DNA from: Proteiniphilum sp. UBA5267
Lineage (GTDB): Bacteria; Bacteroidota; Bacteroidia; Bacteroidales; Dysgonomonadaceae
Assembly: GCA_002411515.1 (NCBI GenBank)
Contig: DHTF01000064.1
Location: 13,143-51,487, forward strand
Direction: 5' to 3'
Length of the DNA stretch: 38,345 nt
In this document: in pieces, positions 8,783-17,717 of the stretch
Layout: every line of letters begins with the position of its first letter
Position numbering within the stretch: the first letter of the stretch is position 1
The notes under the pieces: generated by a model
What the model saw: the letters and a program-made list of their open reading frames with translations, nothing else
Database searches by the model: none
What the model was told of the DNA's origin: nothing
Position numbers and translations under genes: made by a program

Positions 8783-10642
8783 TGTCCTGGTCACCTTCAG
8801 CTTCACCAACCGGCCGTCCATGGCCGAGACATACACCTCATCGTTGTCGGTGGGTAAAATCATGTTGATTAGCCCGTTCGAAATGCGGTATTTCCACAGG
8901 AAAACACCATCAGTAGCACGATAGGCGTATATCAGTCCTTTGTCGGTGGGGACGTAGACCACGCCATTCTTCTCCACCAGGGGTGTGGGTGTCAGTTCGT
9001 AGCCCATTTCTTCTCCCGTAGAGATCCATTTTACCTGCCGTGACGGAAGGGTTGCATCGATAGCAAGGATGGTCCCGTCCATAGTTTTAGCGTAAACCGT
9101 GTTCCCATCTTCCGAGATACCAATGGATTCGCGTACCCTGTTTTCAGGATCGTTATAACGCCAGACGACCTCTCCGCTCCTTTCGTCGAGCACCGTCATA
9201 AACCGGTCGGGTGAAGCCAGATATATTCTTCCGTGTGTAGCAACAGGCACCACCTGTGCAGGTGACAACATACGGTTTGCGTGACCGCTGTGCCATATCC
9301 ATCTCGGTTTTCCAGTCTCAATATCAAGAGCATAGAATGCATTACCCCAGCTACCAAAAAAGATCACGCCATCCTTGACCAGCGGACGGGTGACCACGAA
9401 GTTCTTTACACTGTCGAAATCCCAGAGGAGCGAGCCGGTGGCAACATCCCAGGCACGGCAATGGCCATCGCCACCTGCAAGCATGACCTTGTTTGCAGCA
9501 CAAACGGGAGAGGAGACCACCGCCTTGTTGTTTTTCAGCTTAAACCGCATGCTACCTGTCGCCATCTCCAACCCATACAGGTAAGAATCGGACGAGGCAC
9601 ACCAGAGGATATTCTCATGCAGTGCAGGAGTAGCATAGATTTTACCCTGTGTCCGAAAGGACCATTGCAGTTTTCCACTGCTGCTCTCCACCACTTTTAT
9701 CTCTCCCGCGGTATTGGTGTAGCACAATTTGTCGCCCACCAGCGTCATGCCGCTACCCATATCGCTATTCTCCTGAATGCTCCACAATTCCGACACGGCA
9801 GCGTGGTTTTGATTCATGCTATAGTCGGGGCGTGGGGAGTTGGCCTCCCACAGGGGTCTGGCGGTGGTGGGAAAAGTGAGCCAGGGTGAGAGGGTTTCAC
9901 CCGAGGCCTTTCGCTCCTGCAGGGTAATTGAATCGGCATCTACGGTTATGCGTGTATAACCTCCGACGGCTTGGCCGGCACGAAGGTTGGAGCGGCACAT
10001 GGCTGCCTGAACTCCCTCGAAGTTCATTATCTTGTTGACATGGCCGTGTCCACAAAGCATCAGCTGCACATTAAAGGGACGAAGGGCATCCATCACCTCA
10101 AACCAGTTATTAAGTCCGTTGTCCATGGGGTAATGGTTGACGTAGATGATGGGCTGGTTGCGGTCGGTTTCTTTGAGTGCGTCAAAGAGCCAGGTGAGAT
10201 TCTCCCGTGGTATCTGTCCGGGGCCCATACGCATGTTCGGTCCTGAGGCCACTCCAAGAAACTTGTATCCGTTGTATTCAAATCCGAATGTCTCGTTGCC
10301 GAATATTTTGAGAAAATCGTTTGTTCCACTCTCCGACCAGTTGGAATCGTGATTGCCGGGAATGGCATAATAGGGTACACGCAAATCGTTGAGCAACTGC
10401 TTAGCAGTACGCAGTTCATCGTAGGATCCAAACTCCGTGACATCGCCCGACACAATGACAAAAGCAATATCCTTCTGTAAATTGATGTCCTGCACCGTGC
10501 GGCGAAGATCCTCGTTGTTCTCCGGACTCCCGACGTGTGTGTCGGTGATCAGGGCAAATGTGAAAGGAGATCCTTGCTGCGCGAAAACTGCGCAACCCAG
10601 GAGAATCGAAAGAAGCTGAAGGTAAAGTCGGTTCATTGCCAT
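8777..10642 (-). CDS. secreted metallophosphoesterase with PQQ-like beta-propeller
   Basis: A 621-aa exported protein. Residues 1-21 form a signal peptide ending in FAQQG. Residues about 25-240 are a calcineurin-like phosphoesterase with the metal-ligand series ITDTHVG, SGDVTE, PGNHDSN, VNHYPMDN and CGHGHVN. From about residue 290 a PQQ-like beta-propeller follows, seen as repeated segments such as GKIYATPALHENILWCASSD and DGVIFFGSWGNAFYALDIETG. The substrate is unknown; the propeller may bind a partner or a wall or lipid substrate (inference). ATG codons at 10642 and 10636 are both possible. It lies 19 nt downstream of the esterase's stop, so the two are likely one transcript. Confidence 0.92.
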   Translation of the reverse strand: MAMNRLYLQLLSILLGCAVFAQQGSPFTFALITDTHVGSPENNEDLRRTVQDINLQKDIAFVIVSGDVTEFGSYDELRTAKQLLNDLRVPYYAIPGNHDSNWSESGTNDFLKIFGNETFGFEYNGYKFLGVASGPNMRMGPGQIPRENLTWLFDALKETDRNQPIIYVNHYPMDNGLNNWFEVMDALRPFNVQLMLCGHGHVNKIMNFEGVQAAMCRSNLRAGQAVGGYTRITVDADSITLQERKASGETLSPWLTFPTTARPLWEANSPRPDYSMNQNHAAVSELWSIQENSDMGSGMTLVGDKLCYTNTAGEIKVVESSSGKLQWSFRTQGKIYATPALHENILWCASSDSYLYGLEMATGSMRFKLKNNKAVVSSPVCAANKVMLAGGDGHCRAWDVATGSLLWDFDSVKNFVVTRPLVKDGVIFFGSWGNAFYALDIETGKPRWIWHSGHANRMLSPAQVVPVATHGRIYLASPDRFMTVLDERSGEVVWRYNDPENRVRESIGISEDGNTVYAKTMDGTILAIDATLPSRQVKWISTGEEMGYELTPTPLVEKNGVVYVPTDKGLIYAYRATDGVFLWKYRISNGLINMILPTDNDEVYVSAMDGRLVKLKVTRTL

Positions 10643-10661
10643 TTAGTGGGGGATGAAGGTT

Positions 10662-11486
10662 TTAGGAATCTTTGCGACTTTGGAAGAAAGTATGAAAAAA
10701 AAGCATCTGATATTTCACCGCGTTGCTCCAGTAGGGCCCGTTGTGTGCCCCAGGGCGGGAAATAAAGTCGTGGGGGATGTTGCGATAGAGCAACTCCTCG
10801 TGGAGTCGTTTGTTCACCTGATAAAAGAAATCCTCAGTACCACAGTCGATGATGATTCTCAACGCGTTGGGGGTAAGCAGGTGCAGCTGCTTCATCACGG
10901 TGTAATTTTCCCAGTTTTCGGGATGCTCCCGCTGCGAACCCAGATTTTTTGACATATTCCAGCTATTGGGGAAAGGCCGTATATCCACACCACCGCTCAT
11001 GCTTCCGCAGGCTCCATATATATCCTGATTGCGAAAAGCCAGATACAATCCACCATGTCCGCCCATGCTTAACCCCGATATGGCACGTCCTTCACGAGAG
11101 GGTATTGTGGTATAGTGTTCGTCGACCCAGGTAGTCAGCTCACGGGCAACAAATGTCTCGTAGCGCGATGTGGAATCGACGGGGCTATCCCAGTACCAAC
11201 TGTCAAATCCCCCATCGGGACAGACAACCATCATGCCGTAGTAATCGGCCAGGTCCTTGATATGGGGTGCCATTTTGACCCAGCCATCGTATTGTCCACT
11301 GTATCCGTGTAAGAGATAAAGCACGGGAAACGCATCTTGGCCGTTGTAGGATTGCGGTTTGATCACAACCGTTTTGATCTCTTTGCCCATCTTTTCACTC
11401 AATACGTTTATTGTATCAACCGTTGCAGGGAAAGCTCCCATGGTACAAAGGGTCAATAGCAAGGTAACGATTGTAACTTTCTTCAT
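10662..11486 (-). CDS. secreted alpha/beta-hydrolase esterase (esterase D / PF00756-like)
   Basis: A 274-aa exported esterase. From ATG 11486 the signal peptide reads MKKVTIVTLLLTLCTMGAFPA. The frame could be extended to a TTG at 11513, but that codon falls in the -7 promoter box at 11511-11518, so 11486 is preferred. LLHGYSGQYDGW forms the oxyanion-hole region, GLSMGGHGG carries the nucleophilic Ser, and PGAHNGPYW carries the catalytic His. Related proteins include tributyrin, acetyl-xylan and feruloyl esterases. There are no polysaccharide-utilisation genes around, so the substrate is unassigned. It is transcribed ahead of the phosphoesterase gene. Confidence 0.9.
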   Translation of the reverse strand: MKKVTIVTLLLTLCTMGAFPATVDTINVLSEKMGKEIKTVVIKPQSYNGQDAFPVLYLLHGYSGQYDGWVKMAPHIKDLADYYGMMVVCPDGGFDSWYWDSPVDSTSRYETFVARELTTWVDEHYTTIPSREGRAISGLSMGGHGGLYLAFRNQDIYGACGSMSGGVDIRPFPNSWNMSKNLGSQREHPENWENYTVMKQLHLLTPNALRIIIDCGTEDFFYQVNKRLHEELLYRNIPHDFISRPGAHNGPYWSNAVKYQMLFFHTFFQSRKDS

Positions 11487-11510
11487 TGCATGATTCTTTA
11501 TAAGTTTTGT

Positions 11511-11518
11511 CAAAGATA
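11511..11518 (-). promoter_or_regulatory. candidate -7 box of the esterase-phosphoesterase operon
   Basis: Read on the minus strand this is TATCTTTG, a perfect TAnnTTTG. Transcription would start near 11505, about 20 nt before the ATG at 11486. No clear TTTG lies at -33. The box helps fix the start codon of the esterase. Confidence 0.6.
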
Positions 11519-11716
11519 CAAAAAACAGCAGATAGAAAAAGAGTCACTTGCCAATTATTGAAACGGCGTTACCGGCATTTTTGCCATGCTCTTTCCGAAA
11601 CAAATCGAAAGAAAAAATGTTGTACTGTCATGGACTTGCCTGGCGGACCTTCATCGTAGAGTGAAGCGTTCCCTGTAAACCAACAATTAAAAACTCATAC
11701 AAAAAAAGCCACAACA

Positions 11717-12049
11717 ATGGATATACAATTTAAAATTGACGCGCACAAAAGGGGAAGTTTTTTTATCGATCAGGAGGGACGGCAGGTGGCTGAACTCGAC
11801 TTCGAAGTAAAGGACGGGATCCTCAATGCGTATCATACGGGTGTGCGTCCCGAACTGGAAGGACAAGGTATTGCCGGCAGACTGTTCGATGAGATGGTAC
11901 GGTATGCACGGGAGAAGGGCTACATGGTTATGCCTTCCTGCTCTTACATCCTGGCCAAATTTCGCAGGCGCCCGGACGACTATGCCGATATATGGCATCG
12001 CTCCACAGATGAACCCACAGGAGAAGCCTGTGGCATCGCACCCAAGTAG
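11717..12049 (+). CDS. GNAT-family N-acetyltransferase, small single-domain type
   Basis: A 110-aa protein matching the short GNAT family Pfam describes as Gcn5-related N-acetyltransferase (PF14542-like). A beta-rich N-terminus is followed by the acetyl-CoA-binding segment VRPELEGQGIAGRLFDEMVRYAREKG (Q/R-x-x-G-x-G/A equivalent GQGIAG) and then PSCSYILAKFRRRPDDY. The Cys-containing PSCSY segment is typical of this subfamily. The substrate is unknown. The gene stands alone between divergently (esterase) and convergently (thioredoxin) oriented genes. About 200 nt upstream (11519-11716) has no gene and no full promoter that I can recognise. Confidence 0.85.
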   Translation: MDIQFKIDAHKRGSFFIDQEGRQVAELDFEVKDGILNAYHTGVRPELEGQGIAGRLFDEMVRYAREKGYMVMPSCSYILAKFRRRPDDYADIWHRSTDEPTGEACGIAPK

Positions 12050-12086
12050 GGTATAAATTACGGGATATACCGATTCATCAAATAGA

Positions 12087-12157
12087 CCTTCGGGTCGCTC
12101 TCAAAGTTATCTTTTGTGAAGATAGCTGCTATTGTGAGAACGTCCCGAAGGATTTTT
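12087..12157 (+). terminator. nested hairpin downstream of the GNAT gene, probable terminator
   Basis: Three nested stems: CCTTCGGG (12087-12094) pairs with CCCGAAGG (12144-12151); TCTCA (12099-12103) with TGAGA (12135-12139); and GTTATCTT (12106-12113) with AAGATAGC (12119-12126). ATTTTTG follows on the plus strand. The T-run supports termination of the GNAT transcript. The structure is larger than a usual terminator, so a small structured RNA is an alternative. Confidence 0.55.
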
Positions 12158-12193
12158 GTGACCGCATCTGTATTCTGCGAAATCGATAACCTA

Positions 12194-12802
12194 CTACATT
12201 ATTTTTTTTGCTTTGATGCCGCAGCCGATGGCCTTGGTAGTGGCAGGATCGGGTGTATTGCCTGCCAGCAGGGCACGGATGGCATTGGAAGCAAAAGGTA
12301 CTGTTACGGCAGAAGCATCCTGATAGTTATCATCGACGGTGCCAGTATAAGCAACTGTGAAGCGGCCGTCACCCTCGTTCTTCAGCAGAAACAGTTCCGG
12401 TGTGCGTGTGGCACCGTATGAAGGGTACACAGTCTGATCCGCATCAATCAGATAAGGAAAAGGATAGTTCTTTTCGGTTGCCCGTTCTTTTATCTTATCC
12501 ACAGCATCGGCGGGTTGCTGTATCGCATCGTTCGGATTAATAAACACCACCGGGTAGCCCTGTGGAGCAAACTCGTGATGGAGGGCGATCATGCGGTCTT
12601 CGTAGGCCTTCACAATAGGACAGGGATTGCAGGAAAAGATCACCATGACTCCTTTTTCATTCGCGTAGTCGGAAAGCGAGACGGTTGTTCCATCGTAATT
12701 TTTCAACGAAAAATCGGGTGCTACTGAGCCTATTGCAATGGGTTGTGCTTTCAACCCAACGACATTGATTATCAATAGAGTTAAAATAAAAAAGACTTTC
12801 AT
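12194..12802 (-). CDS. exported thioredoxin-fold protein (AhpC/TSA-like)
   Basis: A 202-aa protein with a signal peptide (MKVFFILTLLIINVVGLKAQ). A peroxiredoxin/thioredoxin-like fold follows: GSVAPDFSLKNYDGTTVSLSDY, then VMVIFSCNPCPIV with Cys58 and Cys61 as the CxxC pair, in the position of the thioredoxin active site but without the usual WCxxC tryptophan. It probably acts in periplasmic thiol-disulfide or peroxide metabolism; the exact reaction is unknown. It lies 28 nt downstream of the TlpA-like gene and is likely in one transcript with it. Confidence 0.87.
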   Translation of the reverse strand: MKVFFILTLLIINVVGLKAQPIAIGSVAPDFSLKNYDGTTVSLSDYANEKGVMVIFSCNPCPIVKAYEDRMIALHHEFAPQGYPVVFINPNDAIQQPADAVDKIKERATEKNYPFPYLIDADQTVYPSYGATRTPELFLLKNEGDGRFTVAYTGTVDDNYQDASAVTVPFASNAIRALLAGNTPDPATTKAIGCGIKAKKIM

Positions 12803-12830
12803 AACTGTGAATTTTAAATAGAATTAATTT

Positions 12831-13358
12831 TTACAACAAGGGGTAGATCAAAGCATCGAGTTCTTCGAAAGTAAACTCTTGCTGATAAAAATGCCTGAAA
12901 CCATTCCCATAAATCAGGGTAGCGGGTATCACACCCGTCCAATTCTCATCGACAAGCGGTATCCAGTGGTTTGAGTTTGGGTCGTTAAGGAGGAGCACTT
13001 TGTTGTGCATATTAGCTTTTTCAACAAAGGGAATCAGCCTCGAATGGAGGTCTTTGGGAATATCGAGGCTAACCATCAGCACTTTCACCCTTTTATCGCG
13101 GTATTTCTCTCCCAGCTGCTCAAAAGAGGGTATCTCTTTGATGCAGGGTGCACACCAGGTTGCCCAGAAGTTAACCACATACACGGTATCATTTTTCTGC
13201 TGTAGCAGTGGCTGCAACTCCTCGAAGCTGACTACCGTAACATCCGCAGCGGGTTGTTTATTTTCAGCATAAGTCCAAAGAGAAATTTGCATCAAAAGCG
13301 ACAACAGGAGATGACGAAGCGTATATTTCCTATTTGGATGTTCCCCTGCTCTTTTCAT
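12831..13358 (-). CDS. TlpA-like thioredoxin-family protein
   Basis: A 175-aa protein (from ATG 13358) with a hydrophobic export segment (RHLLLSLLMQISLWTYA) and a TlpA/ResA-type thioredoxin domain: VVNFWATWCAPCIKEIPSF, with the redox pair Cys69/Cys72. A cis-proline loop, GVIPATLIY, follows. It would serve as a periplasmic thiol-disulfide reductase. The frame is open further upstream to ATGs at 13397, 13415 and 13424. I chose 13358 because it leaves a short basic N-terminus before the hydrophobic stretch, but no ribosome-binding site decides it. It is the first gene of a pair with the thioredoxin-fold gene. Confidence 0.87.
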   Translation of the reverse strand: MKRAGEHPNRKYTLRHLLLSLLMQISLWTYAENKQPAADVTVVSFEELQPLLQQKNDTVYVVNFWATWCAPCIKEIPSFEQLGEKYRDKRVKVLMVSLDIPKDLHSRLIPFVEKANMHNKVLLLNDPNSNHWIPLVDENWTGVIPATLIYGNGFRHFYQQEFTFEELDALIYPLL

Positions 13359-13550
13359 CTGTCTGTAATGCTGTGATTCTTTTTGTGAAACATCCATACT
13401 TCGGCGATTGTTCATCAGGAACACAGAGCGAACACGTTAAATATCAAGTAAAAAAGTTAACAGGGGACGGGGAAGTGGAACGTTTTTTTAAGGACCAGGT
13501 GCTGTCGCCCATGGCAAGCGTTCTGATGGAAACCAGGCAGCGACCTTGAC

Positions 13551-13581
13551 AAAAAAAAGTGTGGATAAAAATCCACACTTT
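13551..13581 (-). terminator. Rho-independent terminator after nagB
   Basis: An 11-bp stem, AAAGTGTGGAT (13556-13566) with ATCCACACTTT (13571-13581), and a 4-nt loop. On the minus strand it is followed by a run of eight T. It lies 27 nt past the nagB stop and ends the lgt operon. The remaining bases 13359-13550 hold no recognisable gene. Confidence 0.88.
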
Positions 13582-13607
13582 CTTAATGTTTGAATTCTTG
13601 CCTGATG

Positions 13608-14417
13608 CTATAGCAATGAGGCAGGATCGAGGTTATCGTGTTCGATATCCAGAAAATACTTGTAGGTACCTACCTTGAGTTCCGCACAAGCATCATAATC
13701 GGTCACGATGATCCCTTTCTGATGCAGCTGCAAGGCGCTGATGGTCCACATCTGTGTGATGGAACCCTCCACAGCGTGATACAGCGCACGTGCCTTGTGA
13801 AAACCGTTTACCAGGATGAGTACTTCTTTGGCATCGAGTACCGTCCCCACTCCCACAGTAAGTGCAGTCTTGGGCACTTTGTTTACGTCGTTGTCAAAGA
13901 AGCGTGAGTTGGCAATTACCGTGTCGGTGGTCAGTGTTTTTACCCGCGTGCGGGAAGAGAGTGACGAGCCCGGCTCATTGAAAGCAATGTGTCCGTCGGG
14001 ACCAATCCCCCCCAGAAAGAGGTCAATGCCCCCTGCATCGGTGATGGCTTGTTCATAGGCTGCACATTCTGCTTCGGGATCGGCCGCCATTCCGTTGAGA
14101 ATATGTACGTTTTCTTTCTTGATGTCAATATGCCGGAAAAAATTATCCCACATGAAGGTGTGGTAACTCTGCGGATGATCGGCCGGTAGTCCGATGTATT
14201 CGTCCATGTTGAAAGTGATCACGTGCTCGAAAGACACAAAACCTGTTTCATACAAAGCAATCAGGGCCTTGTAAGTTTTCAACGGGGAGGAGCCAGTGGG
14301 CAGCCCCAGTTTAAATGGTTTTGCTGCAGTAGGCTTGTTCTTGTTTATTTTCGCTGCGATGTAGTTCGCAGCCCACTGTGCCATTTGATCGGCATCGGGT
14401 TGAATGATAAGTCTCAT
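13608..14417 (-). CDS. nagB: glucosamine-6-phosphate deaminase
   Basis: NagB converts glucosamine-6-phosphate to fructose-6-phosphate and ammonia. From ATG 14417 the protein is 269 aa and its numbering matches E. coli NagB closely: Asp72 (FNMDEY), Asp141, His143 and Glu148 ([10 protein letters not shown]) are all present. The allosteric N-acetylglucosamine-6-phosphate site also looks intact (Ser151, Ser152, Arg158, Lys160, Thr161, Tyr254), so activation as in E. coli is expected (inference). GLPTGSSP forms the phosphate loop. The frame extends upstream into the flavoprotein gene but only the chosen start gives the family N-terminus MRLII. It is last in the lgt - flavoprotein - nagB operon, 10 nt after its neighbour. 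Confidence 0.97.
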   Translation of the reverse strand: MRLIIQPDADQMAQWAANYIAAKINKNKPTAAKPFKLGLPTGSSPLKTYKALIALYETGFVSFEHVITFNMDEYIGLPADHPQSYHTFMWDNFFRHIDIKKENVHILNGMAADPEAECAAYEQAITDAGGIDLFLGGIGPDGHIAFNEPGSSLSSRTRVKTLTTDTVIANSRFFDNDVNKVPKTALTVGVGTVLDAKEVLILVNGFHKARALYHAVEGSITQMWTISALQLHQKGIIVTDYDACAELKVGTYKYFLDIEHDNLDPASLL

Positions 14418-14427
14418 ATTGTAGTTT

Positions 14428-15666
14428 TTAATGACAATTTTCCCTGTTGTTCGGGACAAGTGTGTCTCCCGAGAGTAACTTGCACGCCATGGATCGTCCA
14501 AGACTGCGTGCTTTTTCCGCCACATCCTGCAACATGGCCTGTTTCATGACCACCGGTTCTCCGACGATCTCAAATTCCGATGCCTCGGCAAAAGCCGACA
14601 ATTGTTTGGCAGTGGCATCGGACCACGTGAAGCTTCCGAAGCAGCCGAAGAAACGGTTTTTAAGGTTGCGGTTCTGCAGGCCGGAGATCAGGCTCTCCAC
14701 AGCAGGATACAATTTATTGTTGTAGGTGGGTGAGCCAACGAGCAGACCCTTGTATGCAAACACATCACGAAGAATATCCGATTCGTGGCTCTTGGAAACG
14801 TTGTGCATCACAATGTTCTTCAATCCCTGCTCTGCTGCTGCAGAGGCAATTATTTCGGCAAGTTGTTCGGTGTGTCCATACATGCTTCCATAAGCAATAA
14901 CCAGACCGGGGTCGGCATCGTAGCGACTCAACCGGTCGTAGAGTTCCACTACACTGGCGATGTGTGCTTTTTGTGTCCACACCGGTCCATGCGTTGAGCA
15001 GATAACATCAATCTCTATGCCGGACAGCTTCTTCAGGGCTGTCTGTACCGGGGAACCAAATTTCCCTACAATGTTGGCATAGTAACGAATCATCTCCTCC
15101 CGGTATCTCTCCGGAAGAAGTTGTTTATCGAGTACACCGCCATCGAGTGCCCCAAAGGTACCAAACGCATCGCCGCTAAACAATGTTTTTCTTTGGGGTA
15201 GATAGGTCATCATTGTTTCCGGCCAGTGTACCATGGGAGTCAGATAAAACTGCAGGGTGCAGCTACCCAGGCTCAGTTCATCCATATCCTGAATGAGAAG
15301 CACATTCTCAGCTCCGACACCATAGAAGCCTTTCAGCATCTCCAGCGTACGCTTGTTGCCAACGATACGGATGTGGGGATACCTGGATAGTAACCAGGCG
15401 ATGGAGCCCGAGTGGTCGGGTTCCATGTGATTCACGATCAGGTAATCAATGGGTTTACTACCGATCACTGCGTTGATCTTCTGAAAAAAAACATCAGAAT
15501 AGCAGAGATCTACCGTATCGACCAGCGCACACTTTTCATCAGCTATCAAATAAGAATTATAAGATACGCCGTGTGGCAATGGCCATAAGTTTTCAAAAAG
15601 ATGCTTGGTGCGGTCATTTACACCGGTATAAAAAATATCCTTGGTTACTTCGAGAGGAGTGTACAT
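14428..15666 (-). CDS. A-type flavoprotein (FprA-like) diiron oxidoreductase
   Basis: A 412-aa two-domain flavo-diiron protein, reducing O2 to water or NO to N2O in anaerobes. The N-terminal metallo-beta-lactamase domain has the diiron ligands HMEPDH (His80, Glu82, Asp84, His85), a further His in MVHWPETM, the Asp of GDAFGTFG and the His of CSTHGPVW. The C-terminal flavodoxin domain (from about residue 255) starts [16 protein letters not shown], the FMN phosphate loop. There is no fused rubredoxin, so an external electron donor is needed. ATG 15666 is chosen over an upstream extension that runs into lgt. It lies 7 nt after lgt. Confidence 0.95.
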   Translation of the reverse strand: MYTPLEVTKDIFYTGVNDRTKHLFENLWPLPHGVSYNSYLIADEKCALVDTVDLCYSDVFFQKINAVIGSKPIDYLIVNHMEPDHSGSIAWLLSRYPHIRIVGNKRTLEMLKGFYGVGAENVLLIQDMDELSLGSCTLQFYLTPMVHWPETMMTYLPQRKTLFSGDAFGTFGALDGGVLDKQLLPERYREEMIRYYANIVGKFGSPVQTALKKLSGIEIDVICSTHGPVWTQKAHIASVVELYDRLSRYDADPGLVIAYGSMYGHTEQLAEIIASAAAEQGLKNIVMHNVSKSHESDILRDVFAYKGLLVGSPTYNNKLYPAVESLISGLQNRNLKNRFFGCFGSFTWSDATAKQLSAFAEASEFEIVGEPVVMKQAMLQDVAEKARSLGRSMACKLLSGDTLVPNNRENCH

Positions 15667-15673
15667 TGCTAAG

Positions 15674-16573
15674 TTATTTCTTCTTTGGCTTTGTTTTCGG
15701 TTTTGGTAATTCTGATTGTTTGGGTGTAATCTCCATTTTGGCTGGTTTACGCAATGCATTCCATATCAGCCATATTCCCCATAAAATAAAGGGTATACTC
15801 AACCACTGACCCAGAATGAGACCCGTATTTTCCCGCATGGTTATCTCGGATGCCACCTGCACATTTTTCACATATTCCACAAAGAAACGGAAGAGGAAGA
15901 TAATCAGGATGCCTACACCGGTGATGAGTCCTTTGCGGTGTTTCGCGTCGGTCTTCCAGTATAAGTGCATGGTGATCGCGAATACCAACAGGTAGACTAC
16001 TGCTTCGTATATTTGCGTGGGGTGTGAGGGTTCGGTATAGATGGGTGCAGCTCCCTGCATCCATTGATGGAGGTTATCGACAAAGCGAAATCCCCAGGGG
16101 CTGTCGGTGGGTCCGCCATAGATTTCGTGGTTCATCAGGTTACCAAAACGAATCATTGCCGCAGTAAATCCGGTGGGTACCATTACCCGATCGAAAGTCC
16201 ACAGCATGCTTAGCTTGGTCACCTTTCTGGAGTAGAGCCATACGGCAATGATGATACCGATTACCCCACCATGGCTAGCCAGTCCGCCTTCCCATACTTT
16301 AATCATCTCCAAGGGATTGGCCAGATAATAAGCCGGCTCATAAAAGAGACAATGTCCCAACCGGGCCCCTACGATGATACCAACGATCATGTAAACAAAC
16401 AGGGAATCGAACCAATTTTCAAGCAGATCCTCGTGCTTGAATATCTTTTGTACGATGTAGACGGCGACAATCAGGCCAATGACCCATAACAGTCCATACC
16501 AACGAATTTCACGTCCTAAAACTGTAAAAAGTGTGGGATCTACATTCCAGGTAACAGAGAGTAATATATCCAT
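15674..16573 (-). CDS. lgt: prolipoprotein diacylglyceryl transferase
   Basis: Lgt adds diacylglycerol from phosphatidylglycerol to the lipobox Cys of prolipoproteins in the inner membrane. The 299-aa polytopic protein contains YGLLWVIGL, GARLGHCLFYEP, SHGGVIGI (the His of the HGG motif), RFGNLMNHEIYGG (the Lgt signature) and HPTQIYEA. The C-terminus is a Lys/Pro-rich cytoplasmic tail (KPKTKPKKK). The frame opens at a TTG 21 nt further upstream, which lies inside the -7 promoter box; ATG 16573 is therefore chosen. It heads the lgt - A-type flavoprotein - nagB operon. Confidence 0.96.
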   Translation of the reverse strand: MDILLSVTWNVDPTLFTVLGREIRWYGLLWVIGLIVAVYIVQKIFKHEDLLENWFDSLFVYMIVGIIVGARLGHCLFYEPAYYLANPLEMIKVWEGGLASHGGVIGIIIAVWLYSRKVTKLSMLWTFDRVMVPTGFTAAMIRFGNLMNHEIYGGPTDSPWGFRFVDNLHQWMQGAAPIYTEPSHPTQIYEAVVYLLVFAITMHLYWKTDAKHRKGLITGVGILIIFLFRFFVEYVKNVQVASEITMRENTGLILGQWLSIPFILWGIWLIWNALRKPAKMEITPKQSELPKPKTKPKKK

Positions 16574-16591
16574 CAGTTTTGATATTTTAGA

Positions 16592-16599
16592 CAAAGATA
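16592..16599 (-). promoter_or_regulatory. candidate -7 box of the lgt operon
   Basis: TATCTTTG on the minus strand, 18 nt upstream of the lgt ATG. A TTTG-like CTTG (minus strand; 16618-16621) lies 18 nt further upstream, the usual -33 spacing. Confidence 0.65.
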
Positions 16600-16691
16600 A
16601 TGAACATTTTCGTTAAGCAAGAACAGAAAAATTTATTTGTTCTGCTGCGTGTAGAAAATGTCTATTCTATTGAACGTTCTTGTCAAGTGAG

Positions 16692-17591
16692 TTATACCAA
16701 CTTTTTAATCCAGGCATCTTTCTCACCGGGCAACAGATCCACGACCGGTATTTCTATCATGGTGTAGGCTCCCGGTTGCTGTTTCATGGATGCACGGGCT
16801 GCTCCCACAAGCACTTGTGCTGTAAGCGCAGGATTGTTAATGCGCATATCAAACTTAAAAAGCTGGTTCTGTGTTTTTCCCGACACACCTTTGCGTTCCA
16901 TCAGCACGCCATGTCCCATATCCTTGAGTGCCTCCACATTTTCCACTTGAAAGACATGGGTCTCGTCGTGCACAAAATAATCATCCTCTTTGATGGCTTG
17001 TGCCACGGAGTGGAAGTCATGTCCCTCTTGTAGCTCTATATATACCATTCTGCGGTGCACCCCTGTACCGGTGGGAATGGTCATGGAAAGCGCCGCCTTC
17101 ACACCGGGGACGGCCTTCACAGCCACTGTATGTCCCATACTCATGCCCGGGCCGAAGTTGGTGTAAGTGATGCCTCGCGGTGCCAATGCTTCGAGCAGGG
17201 TACGTATTACCGAGTCGCTGCCCGGATCCCATCCGGCAGAAATAATGGATACGGCATGGTTTTTCTGTGCCAAAGCATGGAGTGACGTACGCAATGGCAG
17301 TATCAGCCCATGTATATCGAAGCTATCCACTGTATTGATTCCAAGAGCCAGACATTCACCGGCAAATTGCTCCACACTGCGGGTCGGGGTACAAAGAATG
17401 GCCACATCCACTGCCTCCAGTTGCGCAATGGTGTTCACCACATCGTATTCTTTTAGCTCACTCGGAATATTTGCTATATCGCGCCGGACGATACCGGCAA
17501 TTTCAAAATCCGAACTGTTTTCAAGCGCTTCAATTACATATTTACCGATATTACCATAGCCGACTACGGCAGCTCTTATTTTTTCTGACAT
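16692..17591 (-). CDS. ddh: meso-diaminopimelate D-dehydrogenase
   Basis: A 299-aa NADP-dependent enzyme that makes meso-diaminopimelate from L-tetrahydrodipicolinate in one step, supplying lysine and peptidoglycan. The N-terminus is a Rossmann nucleotide-binding fold (AAVVGYGNIGKYVIEAL). LCTPTRSVEQFA, SAGWDPGSDSVIRTLLEALAP and GPGMSMGHTVAVKAVPGV are the strongly conserved family segments around substrate and cofactor. The length is near the family norm of about 300-325. It appears monocistronic with its own promoter at 17615-17644. I see no clear terminator in the 100 nt downstream. Confidence 0.95.
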   Translation of the reverse strand: MSEKIRAAVVGYGNIGKYVIEALENSSDFEIAGIVRRDIANIPSELKEYDVVNTIAQLEAVDVAILCTPTRSVEQFAGECLALGINTVDSFDIHGLILPLRTSLHALAQKNHAVSIISAGWDPGSDSVIRTLLEALAPRGITYTNFGPGMSMGHTVAVKAVPGVKAALSMTIPTGTGVHRRMVYIELQEGHDFHSVAQAIKEDDYFVHDETHVFQVENVEALKDMGHGVLMERKGVSGKTQNQLFKFDMRINNPALTAQVLVGAARASMKQQPGAYTMIEIPVVDLLPGEKDAWIKKLV

Positions 17592-17614
17592 ATAGTAACC
17601 TTTAAAAATTTGTT

Positions 17615-17644
17615 CAAAAATAAATAAAACTAAGCAGATACAAA
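17615..17644 (-). promoter_or_regulatory. promoter of ddh (TTTG-N18-TATTTTTG)
   Basis: On the minus strand TTTG (17644-17641) is followed after 18 nt by TATTTTTG (17622-17615), matching both elements of the Bacteroidetes sigma-ABfr consensus. The box ends 23 nt upstream of the ddh ATG. Confidence 0.75.
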
Positions 17645-17666
17645 GCCTCTGGGGTATCTTTTTTGT

Positions 17667-17708
17667 GGTCAGCGGTCAGTTATCGGCGGTCAGTTATCGG
17701 CGATCGGC
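17667..17708. repeat. 14-bp direct repeat between ddh and the rhomboid gene
   Basis: GGTCAGTTATCGGC occurs twice head to tail (17674-17687 and 17688-17701). A half unit, GGTCAGC, precedes it and GATCGGCC follows. It sits just past the rhomboid stop and upstream of the ddh promoter. The remaining intergenic bases hold no gene. Confidence 0.85.
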
Positions 17709-17717
17709 CAACGCCCA

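Noticed and set aside
9281..9889. 202-codon open frame on the plus strand inside the phosphoesterase-propeller gene
   Set aside because: It is antisense to the propeller repeats, with no start context or domain.
13425..13550. A promoter of the tlpA-thioredoxin pair
   Set aside because: A promoter is expected here, but I found no TAnnTTTG on the minus strand and did not want to force a weaker match.
14418..14525. Longer NagB start
   Set aside because: It runs into the flavoprotein gene; from ATG 14417 the catalytic residue numbers equal those of E. coli NagB.
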